A stretch of 64,000 nt of DNA from Streptomyces sp. NBC_00287 (GCF_036173105.1 NZ_CP108053.1:4650001-4714000); one strand, 5' to 3'; shown: positions 8,087 to 17,001, counted from the stretch's first letter. The notes: a model not told the origin generated them from the letters alone. A program made the numbers and translations.

Positions 8087-8911
8087 ATGGGACTGACCGC
8101 GAGGATCCGTACCCGGGACGGATGGGCCGTGTCGCACGCAGTCGTCACCGTCACGGACATGACCGGTACTCAGATGCTGCGTGCGGAGGCGGATGCGGAG
8201 GGGGCGGTACGGGACCCGAATCCCCTGTCCCCCGGGGCGTACACCGTCATCGTCACCGCCGTCGGGTACGCGCCGGCCGCGTCGAGCGCGATCGTCACGG
8301 CGAGCGGGCGGGCCGAGGTGGGCACGGTGACGCTGGCGCGGCAGGGTGGGGCGGAGCTGCCGCCACCGGGGCCGTGGACGGTGGACCCGGCGCACTCCAC
8401 GGTGGGCGCAGTCGCCCAGCACCTGGGGATCTCCAGCGTGCACGGACGGTTCACCGACTTCTCCGCGACCGTCGAGATCGCACCGGACGACATCACCAAG
8501 TCGCGGGTGGAGGCGGTGATCCGGGCGTCGTCGATCGACACGGGGAATGCCATGCGGGACGGGCATCTCCGGTCGGCGGACTTTCTGGATGTGGAGCGGT
8601 ATCCGGAGATCACGTGTCGGTCGACGGGCCTGAGCGTGGCGGCGGGTACGGATCGGTGGACGGTCCATGGGGAGTTGGGGCTGCATGGTGTCGTACGGCC
8701 GGTGGATCTGGACCTCGCCTACCTCGGGACCGGGGCGGATCCCTGGGGCGGCACCCGGGCCGCTTTCCGGGCGACCGCCGAGCTGCGCCGGGAGGACTTC
8801 GCCATGAACTACAACCAGGTCGTCCAGGCGGGGATCGCGGCCATCGGTACGACGCTGAAGGTGGAGCTCGATGTCCAGGCGGTGCAGGGGGATGCGCTGC
8901 CGGAGGCCTAG
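8087..8911 (+). CDS. YceI-domain protein with N-terminal carboxypeptidase-regulatory-like module
   Basis: A 274-residue protein. Residues 1-85 are one regulatory-like beta-sandwich (GAVRDPNPLSPGAYTVIVTAVGYAPAASS), matching the repeats in the upstream exporter. Residues about 97-265 are a YceI lipocalin-like domain (WTVDPAHSTVGAVAQHLG, VEAVIRASSIDTGNAMRDGHLRS, FLDVERYPEITCRST), a fold that binds polyisoprenoid or amphiphilic ligands. There is no signal peptide, so it is probably cytosolic, unlike E. coli YceI. The ATG at 8087 lies 28 bp after the transporter and has a GAGGAG upstream. Confidence 0.88.
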   Translation: MGLTARIRTRDGWAVSHAVVTVTDMTGTQMLRAEADAEGAVRDPNPLSPGAYTVIVTAVGYAPAASSAIVTASGRAEVGTVTLARQGGAELPPPGPWTVDPAHSTVGAVAQHLGISSVHGRFTDFSATVEIAPDDITKSRVEAVIRASSIDTGNAMRDGHLRSADFLDVERYPEITCRSTGLSVAAGTDRWTVHGELGLHGVVRPVDLDLAYLGTGADPWGGTRAAFRATAELRREDFAMNYNQVVQAGIAAIGTTLKVELDVQAVQGDALPEA

Positions 8912-8966
8912 ACATAGGCATAGCAGGGTCAGTCACGAGGGGGTCTTCAGCCCCTAGGCTGCCGCC

Positions 8967-9437
8967 ATGGCACCGAACATCGCGACCAACACCGCCGTTT
9001 CGCTGAACGAGTTGCTGGACTTCGTACGGCCGCGTCATCGCGCGATCCTGCTGACGCGGCGGGGGGACGGTGGCCCACAGGGGTCGCCGCTGACCTGTGG
9101 GGTCGACGACGCCGGGCGGATCGTCGTCTCCACGTACCCCGAGCGGGCCAAGACGCGCAATGCCAAGCGGGATTCCCGGGTGAGCCTGCTGGTGCTGAGT
9201 GACGACTGGGACGGTCCCTGGGTGCAGATCGACGGTACGGCCGAGGTGATTGATTCGCCGGATTCCGTGGAGCCGTTGGTCGAGTACTACCGGAATATCG
9301 CCGGGGAGCATCCGGACTGGGATGAGTATCGGGCGGCGATGGTGAAGCAGGGGAAGTCGATTATTCGGGTTACGCCGGAGAAGTGGGGTCCGGTGGCGAC
9401 GGGAGGATTCCCCGCTCGACTCGCCGAGAACTCCTAA
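8967..9437 (+). CDS. F420-dependent PPOX-class oxidoreductase
   Basis: A 156-residue split-barrel flavin/deazaflavin protein of the PPOX superfamily. It has the typical start (LNELLDFVRPRHRAILLTRRGDGGPQGSPLTCGVDDAGRIVVSTY), the substrate-strand stretch RVSLLVLSDDWDGPWVQIDGTAEV, and the C-terminal helix region. F420-dependent members reduce or oxidise small molecules such as biliverdin-like or nitro compounds; this subtype has no assigned substrate. It converges with the TetR gene, overlapping by 4 bp. Confidence 0.87.
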   Translation: MAPNIATNTAVSLNELLDFVRPRHRAILLTRRGDGGPQGSPLTCGVDDAGRIVVSTYPERAKTRNAKRDSRVSLLVLSDDWDGPWVQIDGTAEVIDSPDSVEPLVEYYRNIAGEHPDWDEYRAAMVKQGKSIIRVTPEKWGPVATGGFPARLAENS

Positions 9438-10189
9438 CCCGCCCTCTCCACCATCGCCTCGATGCCCGCAACCAGCAGGTCCAGGGCGAAGACGAAGTCC
9501 CGTTCCAGCATCTCCTCGACCGTGTCTCCGCCCCGGGCCGCCATGATGTCCTTGGCCTCCTCGATGACCTCCGCGGTCGAGGGGGTCTCGCTCACCGTCG
9601 TCATGGCCTGCTGGAAGTAGGCGTCGGGGGTCATGCCCGTGTCCTGGACGCGGGCGAAGAAATGGCCCTCGATCGTGCCGTAGCCGTACACGAACTGGAA
9701 GACGGCCGAGATCGCGCCCGTCACGCCCTCGGCGGGCAGGCCCGTTCTGCGGATCACTCGCTGTACGACTCGGGAGAAGGCCAGGGAGTTCGGCCCGATG
9801 TTGAGGTACGTCCCGGCCAGCGGCGACAGCCAGGGGTGGCGGACCAATAGTGCTCGGTACTCGCCGGCCAGTGTGCGGAGTTGGTCCCGCCAGTCCTCGT
9901 CCTCGGCATCGGGGTCAGGGAGCCGGACTTCGCCGTACACCGCATCCAGAGCGAGCTCCAGAAGGTCGTCCTTGGTGTCGACGTACCAGTAGACGGACAT
10001 CGCCGTCACATTCAGCTCGGCGGCGAGGCGGCGCATGGAGAACTTGGCCAACCCCTCCGCGTCCAGCAGCCGCACGGTCACCTCGGTGATCCGCGCTCGG
10101 TCGAGCCCGGAGGGCTGCCCCCCACCTTTCCCACTCCGGCGCGCTTTGTCCTCCAGCCAAACGCTGGCCCGCGCGGCTGCCTTACCCAT
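9434..10189 (-). CDS. TetR-family regulator with TetR_C-type ligand domain
   Basis: A 251-residue repressor. The N-terminal helix-turn-helix is at about residues 27-75 (LDRARITEVTVRLLDAEGLAKFSMRRLAAELNVTAMSVYWYVDTKDDLLELALD). The rest is a helical ligand-binding domain of the tetracycline-repressor type (LAGEYRALLVRHPWLSPLAGTYLNIGPNSLAFSRVV). It lies downstream of and in the same direction as an MFS exporter, separated by 117 bp that contain a dispersed repeat. The perfect 13-bp inverted repeat over the exporter promoter is its likely operator. Confidence 0.92.
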   Translation of the reverse strand: MGKAAARASVWLEDKARRSGKGGGQPSGLDRARITEVTVRLLDAEGLAKFSMRRLAAELNVTAMSVYWYVDTKDDLLELALDAVYGEVRLPDPDAEDEDWRDQLRTLAGEYRALLVRHPWLSPLAGTYLNIGPNSLAFSRVVQRVIRRTGLPAEGVTGAISAVFQFVYGYGTIEGHFFARVQDTGMTPDAYFQQAMTTVSETPSTAEVIEEAKDIMAARGGDTVEEMLERDFVFALDLLVAGIEAMVERAG

Positions 10190-10224
10190 GGCGCACCTTC
10201 CTCAACTTTCAAAACGCCGGTCAC

Positions 10225-10292
10225 GAAAGCGCCCCGTCAGGGGCGCGGGGAACTGCGCGACAAGCCACAACGAACCCGCAGCCGCACACGCA
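10225..10292. repeat. Dispersed intergenic repeat, copy 1
   Basis: The stretch from GAAAGCGCCCC through GGGGCGCGGGGAACTGCG and on to the Pro/Ala-type GCAGCCGCACACG tail matches in reverse complement the sequence at 55341-55390 (GGCTGCGGGTGTGTGG.. CGCGCAGTTCCCCGCGCCCC). I recall this short element as frequent between Streptomyces genes. It contains a small GCGCCCC/GGGGCGC hairpin. Confidence 0.65.
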
Positions 10293-10306
10293 CCCGAACC
10301 CCCGAG

Positions 10307-11791
10307 CTAGTGGGCGACCACCACCTCCGAGTCTGCCCGCTCGGCCCGACGCAACAACGCCGCCGCGACCAACCCCCCAAGCAACACAGCCAACGCCCCC
10401 ACCAACTGACTGGTCTCAAGGCCGGAGGCAAACGCATCGGTGATCCGAGACTTCTCATCCTCAGACTCCGCCGAGGCCAACGCCGCAGGCAAACTGCTCG
10501 CCGCCACCGGAATCAACGCCGCGAACCGCGAGTTCAACACAGCCCCCAGCACAGCAACACCAAGCCCGTTCCCGAACTCCGCCAACGTGCCATTGATCCC
10601 GGCCCCAACCCCCGCCTTCTCCCGAGGAATCGCACTCATGATCGCGTGCGCCATCGCCGGATTGGCAATCGCACAACCCACCCCGATCAACACCAACCCG
10701 AGCAGCGTCCCCGCATAACCACCGGAGGTAACCGCTATGGAAACCAGCCCCGCCGACATCAACACCATCCCGAGCAGAATCGACATCGGTGTCCCCAACC
10801 TCGCCGTCCACTTCGCCGAAACGCCCGTGAAGTTCAGCGCCACGACCGTCAACGCCAGCGGAGCGGTCCGCAGGCCAGCCTCCAGGGCGCCGTAGCCGAG
10901 CACGAACTGGAGGTGCTGCGTGAGCAGGAACAGCGCGCCGCCCATGCCGAAGGTGATCAGGACCGCTCCGGCGACCGCGCCCGTGAACCGGCGGTCCCGG
11001 AAGAAGTGGAGGTCGAGCATGGGATACGGGATCCGGCTCTCCCAGTACCCGAAGACCGCGAGCACCACTACTGCCACCGCGCCCGTGGCCAGCACCCGGC
11101 CCGAGGTCCAGCCGTGCTCGGGGCCGGAGATGATCGCGTAGACCAGCGAGGCCATGCCGATCGTGGAGAGCAGTGCGCCGAGGAGGTCGGGGCGGTCCCC
11201 CTGAGGATTCTTGGACTCGGGGACCAGGGCGACGACGGCGATCAGGCCCAGCGCCGCGACGGGCAGGTTGATCAGGAAGATCGCGCCCCACCAGAAGTGG
11301 TTCAGCATGAAGCCGCCGATCAGGGGCCCGCAGGCGAACCCGAGTGCGTTGACCGCGCTCCAGATGCCGATCGCCTTCGGGTGCTCCTCCGGCGCGAAGA
11401 TCTGCATCGCCACCGCGAGGGTCGTGGTCAGCAGCAGCGCCCCGCCGACGCCCATCCCGGCCCGCGCGGCGATCAACTGGCCCGTACTGTCGGCGAGTCC
11501 GGCGACGAGGGAGCCGATGCCGAACAGGGCCAGGCCGGTGATCAGCATCTTCTTGCGGCCGTAGCGGTCGGCGGCGCTGCCCGCCGTGAGCAGCAGACCG
11601 GACTGCACGAGCGAGTACGCGTTGATCATCCACTGGATGTCGGAGGTCGCCGCGTCCATCTCACGGGTGAGCGTGGGGATGGCCACGTTCAGGATCGTGT
11701 TGTCGAGCAGCACGGTGAGCTGGGCGAGACAGATGACCCCGAGGATCAGCCAGCGCTGGGGATGGCCCTGGGGACCTTGGGACGTGGACAT
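10307..11791 (-). CDS. MFS exporter, DHA2-like (EmrB/QacA family)
   Basis: A 14-helix multidrug-type exporter of about 494 residues. Diagnostic stretches are LLDNTILNVAIPTL in TM1 (motif D1), the GSAADRYGRKKML loop (motif A) and GAGINGTLAEFGNGLG near the end. I chose the ATG at 11791; a GTG nine bases upstream (11800) is also possible but sits inside the operator. A perfect inverted repeat covers the promoter, and the TetR gene follows on the same strand, so repression and de-repression by an exported compound is likely. Confidence 0.92.
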   Translation of the reverse strand: MSTSQGPQGHPQRWLILGVICLAQLTVLLDNTILNVAIPTLTREMDAATSDIQWMINAYSLVQSGLLLTAGSAADRYGRKKMLITGLALFGIGSLVAGLADSTGQLIAARAGMGVGGALLLTTTLAVAMQIFAPEEHPKAIGIWSAVNALGFACGPLIGGFMLNHFWWGAIFLINLPVAALGLIAVVALVPESKNPQGDRPDLLGALLSTIGMASLVYAIISGPEHGWTSGRVLATGAVAVVVLAVFGYWESRIPYPMLDLHFFRDRRFTGAVAGAVLITFGMGGALFLLTQHLQFVLGYGALEAGLRTAPLALTVVALNFTGVSAKWTARLGTPMSILLGMVLMSAGLVSIAVTSGGYAGTLLGLVLIGVGCAIANPAMAHAIMSAIPREKAGVGAGINGTLAEFGNGLGVAVLGAVLNSRFAALIPVAASSLPAALASAESEDEKSRITDAFASGLETSQLVGALAVLLGGLVAAALLRRAERADSEVVVAH

Positions 11792-11792
11792 G

Positions 11793-11828
11793 CTGTACAC
11801 CGTATAACGACTCCCATACGGTGTACAG
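11793..11828 (-). promoter_or_regulatory. TetR-type operator of the exporter
   Basis: Perfect 13-bp inverted repeat CTGTACACCGTAT / ATACGGTGTACAG with a 10-bp spacer, one base upstream of the exporter ATG. Its size and position fit a TetR-family operator. Confidence 0.8.
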
Positions 11829-11855
11829 CACGCCCTCTTCGTAGCTCCGCTGCCG

Positions 11856-13967
11856 CTAGCTGCTCGCTTCCTGCGTCAGGTCGTAGAAGGTGGCCGAACC
11901 GACCGTGACCTCCTTGAAGTTGGCCTCGACCCACTCCGTGATCTGGGACGACGTACCGCTGTCGCTGCCACCCATGCCGCCGCCGGAGCCGCCGGAGATG
12001 AAGTAGTGGATCTTGCCGTCCGCCACGTACTCCTTGAACTCGGCGAGCGTCGGGGACGGGTCGGTGCCGTTGAAGCCGCCGATCGCCATCACGGGTTCGC
12101 CGGTGGAGAGCTGGTAGCTCGCGGCGTTCTGGGCGCCGATGGCCGCGGCGGCCCAGGTGTAGTCGCCGGCGTTCTCCGTCAGGAGTTCCTCGGCCTCGTC
12201 GGAGACCGTGGCGCCGTTGAGCAGACCGCCCATGCCGCCACCGCCGCCACCGGCCATACCGCCGTCACCGTTCTGCTGACCACCCTGCTGACCCTGCTGA
12301 CCTGGCATGCCTCCGCCGGTCCCGCCGGTCGGGGGCTGGCCCATGCCACCGCCCTGCTGACCCTGCTGGCCCTGCTGGCCCGGCATGCCGCCACCCGGCA
12401 TACCGCCGCCACCGCCGCCGCCCGGGCCGCCGCCACGGCCGCCCGACACCGACGGACCCGCGGTGACGATCGAGCCGGTGTGGCCTTCGTTCACCGTGGT
12501 GAGGGTGTACGCCGTGGGACCGGCCAGCGCCGCCGCCAGCCCCAACCCCACGACTCCCATGGCCAGTTGACGACCGAGCCTGCTCGCGAAGATCAGCCCG
12601 AGCGCGGCCACCAGACCGCCCACCAGCACCAGCCACTTCAGCCACGGCAGGTAGTCGGAGGACCGGTTGAGCAGGACGTAACCCCAGCCAGCCGTCGCCG
12701 TCATCGCGCCCGCGAGCGTCAGCGACGCCCAGGCCTTGTCCCGCTTCTCCCACAGCAGCGCCGAGCCCATGCCGATCAGGGGCGCGATGTAGGGGGCGAG
12801 GGCCACCGTGTAGTACTCGTGGAAGATGCCCTGCATATAGCTGAAGACCACCATCGTGATCAGCAGCGCGCCGCCCCAGACCAGGAACGAACCGCGGGTC
12901 ACCGACGTGCGCTTCGCCTTGCGCGTCGCCACCAGGCCCGCGATCAGCAGGATCAGCGCGGCCGGGATCAGCCAGGAGATCTGGCCGCCGATGCTGGAGC
13001 TGAACAGCCGGTCCCAGCCGGTCTCGCCCCAGTTGCCGCCACCATTGCCGCCACCGCCGCCGCCACCACCGACACTGCCGGTCTCGTCACCGTTGAGCCG
13101 GCCGAGGCCGTTGTAGCCGAAGGTCAGTTCAAGGAAGGAGTTGTTCTGCGACCCGCCGATGTACGGGCGCGAGGACGCCGGCCACAGCTCTACGATCGCG
13201 ACCCACCAGCCGCCCGAGACGACGATCGCGGCCAGGCCTGCCGCCAGCTGTCCGATCCGCTTCTTCACCGTCACCGGGGCGCAGACGCCGTAGACAAGGG
13301 CGAGCGGGGGCAGGATCAGGAAGGCCTGGAGGGTCTTGGCGAGGAAGGCGAAACCGATCGCTGCTCCGGCCCAGACCAGCCACTTCGTCCGGCCGTCCTC
13401 CAGGGCGCGGATGACGAAGTAGCAGGCCACGGCCATCAGCAGGGCCAGCATCGCGTCCGGGTTGTTGAACCGGAACATCAGCGCCGCGACGGGCGTCAGC
13501 GCGAGTACCGCGCCCGAGATCAGACCGGCGGCCGGGCTGAACCGGCGGCGGACGGCCGCGTAGACGACGGCGACGGTGCCGACGCCCATGAGCACCTCGG
13601 GGACGAGGATCGCCCAGGAGCTCAGGCCGAAGATCCGTACCGACAGGGCCATCGGCCACAGCGCGGCCGGGGGCTTGTCGACGGTGATGGCGTTGGCCGC
13701 GTCCAGCGAGCCGAAGAAGAGGGCCTTCCAGGACTGGCTGCCGGCCTGGACGGCCGCGGAGTAGAAGGAGTTGGCGTAGCCGGAGGCGCTCAGGTTGTAG
13801 AGGTAGAGGACGGCGGTGGCGAGCAGCAGGGCGAGGAAGGCCGGGCGCGCCCAGCGCGGGTCCTCGGGTCGGCCGCGCCACAGTCTGCGCAGGACCGGCT
13901 GCTTGGGTTCGCCGGCGTCAGGGGCCGCCGTGATCGGCTCCTGTACGGCCGTACTGGTGATGGTCAT
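11856..13967 (-). CDS. Membrane glycosyltransferase, family 39-like (ArnT/YkcB type)
   Basis: A 703-residue polytopic protein that should transfer a sugar from a polyprenyl-phosphate donor outside the membrane. The first 550 residues have about 11-13 helices and the family motif ITVDKPPAALW after TM1. Between TMs near residue 300 there is a Gly-run loop. After the last helix comes a Gly/Gln/Pro/Met low-complexity stretch (GGGMPGQQGQQGQQGG repeated). The C-terminal domain (YTWAAAAIGAQNAASYQLSTGEPVMAIGGFNG..) is the extracellular tail seen in YkcA/YkcB-like proteins. The start overlaps the stop of the preceding GT2 gene by 4 bp, so the two are translationally coupled; the GT2 enzyme likely makes the lipid-linked donor. 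Confidence 0.88.
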   Translation of the reverse strand: MTITSTAVQEPITAAPDAGEPKQPVLRRLWRGRPEDPRWARPAFLALLLATAVLYLYNLSASGYANSFYSAAVQAGSQSWKALFFGSLDAANAITVDKPPAALWPMALSVRIFGLSSWAILVPEVLMGVGTVAVVYAAVRRRFSPAAGLISGAVLALTPVAALMFRFNNPDAMLALLMAVACYFVIRALEDGRTKWLVWAGAAIGFAFLAKTLQAFLILPPLALVYGVCAPVTVKKRIGQLAAGLAAIVVSGGWWVAIVELWPASSRPYIGGSQNNSFLELTFGYNGLGRLNGDETGSVGGGGGGGGNGGGNWGETGWDRLFSSSIGGQISWLIPAALILLIAGLVATRKAKRTSVTRGSFLVWGGALLITMVVFSYMQGIFHEYYTVALAPYIAPLIGMGSALLWEKRDKAWASLTLAGAMTATAGWGYVLLNRSSDYLPWLKWLVLVGGLVAALGLIFASRLGRQLAMGVVGLGLAAALAGPTAYTLTTVNEGHTGSIVTAGPSVSGGRGGGPGGGGGGGMPGGGMPGQQGQQGQQGGGMGQPPTGGTGGGMPGQQGQQGGQQNGDGGMAGGGGGGMGGLLNGATVSDEAEELLTENAGDYTWAAAAIGAQNAASYQLSTGEPVMAIGGFNGTDPSPTLAEFKEYVADGKIHYFISGGSGGGMGGSDSGTSSQITEWVEANFKEVTVGSATFYDLTQEASS

Positions 13968-15379
13968 CGGGTATCCCCCGGGTCGGTGTCGGAGGGGCGC
14001 ACCGGCTGAAGCCGCATGGTGGCGTCCCTCCAGGTGTGGTCCGCGGCGTCACCGGCGCGGAAGTGAGAGGTGGGGCGCTGCGGCAGCGGCGGCTGCTGGA
14101 CGACGTACGTCGGAATCGGCGCCGTGACGACCGGCTCCTCGCGCCGGTCCGGGAACACCCACGCCCGGAAGAGCAGGAAGCGCAGTACGGTCGCCGCGAG
14201 GTTGGCGGCGATCAGGACCGCCAGTTCGGTGGAGTGGTCGGGGTCCGCGCTCGCCGCGCCCAGCGCGACCAGCGAACCGCTGGTCAGCGCGAGGCCGATG
14301 GCGAAGACGACCAGGCCCTGCGCCTGATGCCGGATCGCCCCGCCGCGGCCCCGCACCCCGAAGGTGAGGCGCCGGTTGGCGGCCGTGTTGGCGACGGCGG
14401 AGACCAGCAGGGCCAGCGCGTTGGCCACCTGCGAACCGGTGAACTGGCGGAAGCCGCTGTAGAGCAGCAGATAGAAGAGCGTGGACAGACCGCCGACCAC
14501 ACAGAAGCCGACGAGCTGGCGGGCCAGGCCCTTCGGTACGTCCTTGATCTCGCGGTCGCGCGGGTCGTCGCCGAAGGGACGGGCGAGGCGGTCCAGCGGA
14601 AGCGAACCGGTGGCCAGGGCCTTGCCCACCCGCCAGACGCCCTTCAGATCGTCGGTCGCCGTCTTGACGATGTGGACGGTGGAGTCCGGGTCGTCGACCC
14701 AGTCGACCGGCACCTCGTGGATCCGCAGCCCCGCGCGCTCGGCGACGACCAGCATCTCGGTGTCGAAGAACCAGCCGGTGTCCTCCACCAGCGGCAGCAG
14801 TACCTGGGCCACATCACGCCGGATCGCCTTGAACCCGCACTGGGCATCCGAGAAGCGGGCCTGCAGCGAACCGCGCAGGATGAGGTTGTACGAGCGGCTG
14901 ATGAACTCCCGCTTGGGGCCGCGTACGACGCGGGAGGAGCGGGCGAGACGGGAGCCGATCGCCAGGTCGGAGTGGCCCGAGATCAGCGGGGCCACCAGCG
15001 GCAGCAGGGCGTTGAGGTCGGTGGACAGGTCCACGTCCATGTAGGCGAGGACGGGGGCGTCCGAGGCGGACCACACGGCGCGCAGGGCGCGACCGCGGCC
15101 CTTCTGCTCCAGGCGGAAGGCCCGGACCTCCGGAATCTTCGCCTCCAGCCGCTGGGACACCTGAGGGGTGGTGTCCGTGGACGCGTTGTCCGCGATCGTG
15201 ATGCGGAACGCGTACGGGAAGGTGCGCTTGAGGTGCTCGTGCAGTCTCAGCACACACGGCTGGAGGTCCTTCTCCTCGTTGTAGACGGGGATCACTACGT
15301 CCAGGACAGGCGTACCGGCGTCTCCGGCCGGGAGGTGCTCCCGCGCCGGCAGGGTGCCGGGAGAAGAGTCGGTTCGCAT
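13964..15379 (-). CDS. Polyprenyl-phosphate glycosyltransferase (GT2) fused to a GtrA-like domain
   Basis: A 471-residue two-domain protein. Residues about 25-265 are a GT2 dolichyl-phosphate-sugar synthase: VLDVVIPVYNEEKDLQPCV, the nucleotide site IADNASTDTT, the metal site YMDVDLSTDL and the acceptor stretch DAQCGFKAIRRD. The C-terminal part (VGFCVVGGLSTLFYLLLYSGF..) is a four-helix GtrA-like flippase domain. It should make and help flip a polyprenyl-phosphate sugar for the coupled family-39 transferase. The ATG lies in the loop of a perfect 15-bp inverted repeat, and the gene follows the histidine kinase gene in the same direction. Confidence 0.9.
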   Translation of the reverse strand: MRTDSSPGTLPAREHLPAGDAGTPVLDVVIPVYNEEKDLQPCVLRLHEHLKRTFPYAFRITIADNASTDTTPQVSQRLEAKIPEVRAFRLEQKGRGRALRAVWSASDAPVLAYMDVDLSTDLNALLPLVAPLISGHSDLAIGSRLARSSRVVRGPKREFISRSYNLILRGSLQARFSDAQCGFKAIRRDVAQVLLPLVEDTGWFFDTEMLVVAERAGLRIHEVPVDWVDDPDSTVHIVKTATDDLKGVWRVGKALATGSLPLDRLARPFGDDPRDREIKDVPKGLARQLVGFCVVGGLSTLFYLLLYSGFRQFTGSQVANALALLVSAVANTAANRRLTFGVRGRGGAIRHQAQGLVVFAIGLALTSGSLVALGAASADPDHSTELAVLIAANLAATVLRFLLFRAWVFPDRREEPVVTAPIPTYVVQQPPLPQRPTSHFRAGDAADHTWRDATMRLQPVRPSDTDPGDTR

Positions 15380-15395
15380 GGAACCGACTCTTCTC
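15361..15395 (-). promoter_or_regulatory. Perfect inverted repeat enclosing the GT2 start codon
   Basis: Fifteen bases (15361-15375, GAGAAGAGTCGGTTC) are repeated exactly inverted at 15381-15395 with only 5 bp between. The five-base loop contains part of the ATG, one arm contains the likely ribosome site AGAAGAG, and the outer end touches the stop of the kinase gene (TGA at 15394-15396). In mRNA it would fold into a hairpin that hides the start site; there is no U-run, so it is not a typical terminator. Confidence 0.75.
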
Positions 15396-17001
15396 AAGCG
15401 CCCTGTTGCACCCGTGTGGTGGCGCTGTGCTGTGCCTGTGAGTGCGATTGCCAATTCGTTTCGGGCGCGGGCTGCGCGGCGAGCGCGGGCAGATGGACCG
15501 TGAAGACGGTCCGCCCGGGGACGCTGTCGACGGTCACGGCACCGCCGTGCGCGGTCGCGACGGCCTGCACGATGGCGAGGCCGAGCCCTGTCGAGCCGGA
15601 GGCGCGGGAGCGTGAGGAGTCGCCGCGCGCGAACCGTTCGAAGACATGCGGCAGCAAATCGGCCGGGATGCCCTGGCCGTTGTCCTCGACGTCCACACAC
15701 ATCCAGGGGCCGCGCCGCTCGATGCGCGCGGTGATGGTCGTCCCGGGGGCGGTGTGCTTGCGGGCGTTGCCGAGCAGATTGACCAGTACCTGCTGGACGC
15801 GCGCCGCGTCCGCCGACACGAGGGCCGGTTCGTCGGGCAGGTCGAGCCGCCAGTTGTGGTCCATCCCGGCCGCGCGGGAGTCGCTGACGGTGTCCACGAC
15901 CAGCGGGATGAGGTCGGTCTGCTCGAACTGCAGCGGCCGTCCTGCGTCCAGCCGGGCCAGCAGGAGGAGATCCTCGACGAGCAGCGTCATCCGGCCCGCC
16001 TCGGATTCGATACGGCCGAGGGCGTGCCGGGTGTCGGGTCCGATCTGTTCTCTGCCGCGTCTGGTCAGCTCGGCGTACCCGCGGATGGAGGCCAGCGGGG
16101 TCCTGAGCTCATGGCTGGCGTCGGCCACGAACTGCCGTACCCGCATCTCGCTCTGCTGCCGCGCGTGCAGGGCGCCGTGGACATGGTCCAGCATCCGGTT
16201 GAGCGCGGCGCCGACCTGGCCGACCTCGGTGTGCGGGTCGCATTCGGACTCCGGGACGCGCTCCTCGAGGTTCACCTCGCCGGTGTGAAGCGGGAGTTCG
16301 GAGACGCGGGTGGCGGTGGCGGCGACCCTGCGCAGGGGGCGGGTGGCGACACCGACGATGACGGTGCCGGCGAGGGAGGCGGCGATTAGGCCGGCGGCGG
16401 TGACGCTGACCTCGATGAGGATGAGGGTGTTGAGGGTGCTGTTGACGTCCTTGGTCGGGATGGCGACGTAGTAGCTGCCGTTGGTGCCGGTCTTGTACTC
16501 GACCCGGTACTCACCCAGGCTGCCGAGGTCCACGGTGTGCTTCTCACGGTCCTGGGGGACGGAGTTGAGCGCCTGGATCTGGGCCTCGGTGAGGTCCTTG
16601 GGCTCCAGCCCGCTGAAGTCGGTGCTGTTCTCGTCCTCCAGGCCGACCTTGGCCGCGGTGATGGAGCCATTCTGCACCTCGGCGATGACCGTGCCCTGCG
16701 GCTGGGGGCCGTGTGTGACGGCCTCGTCGATGCTGAAGGCGTTGGCCTTGTCGACCGCGTTGTCCTTGCTGGGATCACCGCCGGGGGGTCCCCCGAAACC
16801 GGCCGCGCGACCTGCGACTTCGGTCAGCCGCCCGTCGAGCTGGTCGTACAGATGCGACCGCAGCGCCAGCGTGGTTACCGTGCCGATCACCGCGCAGACC
16901 ACGGCGATCAGCACCACGGATGCGACGACGAGCCGCGTCCGCAGGGTGCGCGGCTGACCCGCTCGCATCTTCTGCGGACGCGTCCGTCGTCGTCCGCTCA
17001 T
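15394..17001 (-). CDS. Two-component sensor histidine kinase
   Basis: A 535-residue HisKA-type kinase. TM1 is at about residues 23-47 (LVVASVVLIAVVCAVIGTV). An extracytoplasmic sensor domain of about 140 residues follows, then TM2 (LIEVSVTAAGLIAASLAGTVIVG), HAMP, the H-box FVADASHELRTPLASIRGY, the N-box NLLGNARKHT, and G-boxes DNGQGIP and GSTGLGLAIV. Start at 17001 overlaps the regulator stop by 4 bp (ATGA), so regulator and kinase are coupled. The downstream glycosyltransferase genes run in the same direction, which suggests an envelope-modification output. Confidence 0.95.
   Translation of the reverse strand: MSGRRRTRPQKMRAGQPRTLRTRLVVASVVLIAVVCAVIGTVTTLALRSHLYDQLDGRLTEVAGRAAGFGGPPGGDPSKDNAVDKANAFSIDEAVTHGPQPQGTVIAEVQNGSITAAKVGLEDENSTDFSGLEPKDLTEAQIQALNSVPQDREKHTVDLGSLGEYRVEYKTGTNGSYYVAIPTKDVNSTLNTLILIEVSVTAAGLIAASLAGTVIVGVATRPLRRVAATATRVSELPLHTGEVNLEERVPESECDPHTEVGQVGAALNRMLDHVHGALHARQQSEMRVRQFVADASHELRTPLASIRGYAELTRRGREQIGPDTRHALGRIESEAGRMTLLVEDLLLLARLDAGRPLQFEQTDLIPLVVDTVSDSRAAGMDHNWRLDLPDEPALVSADAARVQQVLVNLLGNARKHTAPGTTITARIERRGPWMCVDVEDNGQGIPADLLPHVFERFARGDSSRSRASGSTGLGLAIVQAVATAHGGAVTVDSVPGRTVFTVHLPALAAQPAPETNWQSHSQAQHSATTRVQQGA

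Noticed and set aside
5635..8160. 841-codon open frame on the minus strand
   Set aside because: It mirrors the MFS/YceI genes; the protein is a low-complexity Asp/Gly/Arg/His mixture with no motif, typical of an antisense frame in GC-rich DNA.
9881..11908. 675-codon plus-strand frame across TetR and MFS
   Set aside because: Runs through an operator, a dispersed repeat and two real opposite genes; composition is that of a shadow frame.
12240..12440. Repeats in the Gly/Gln/Met-rich part of the glycosyltransferase
   Set aside because: In-frame low-complexity protein linker, not a DNA repeat array or CRISPR.
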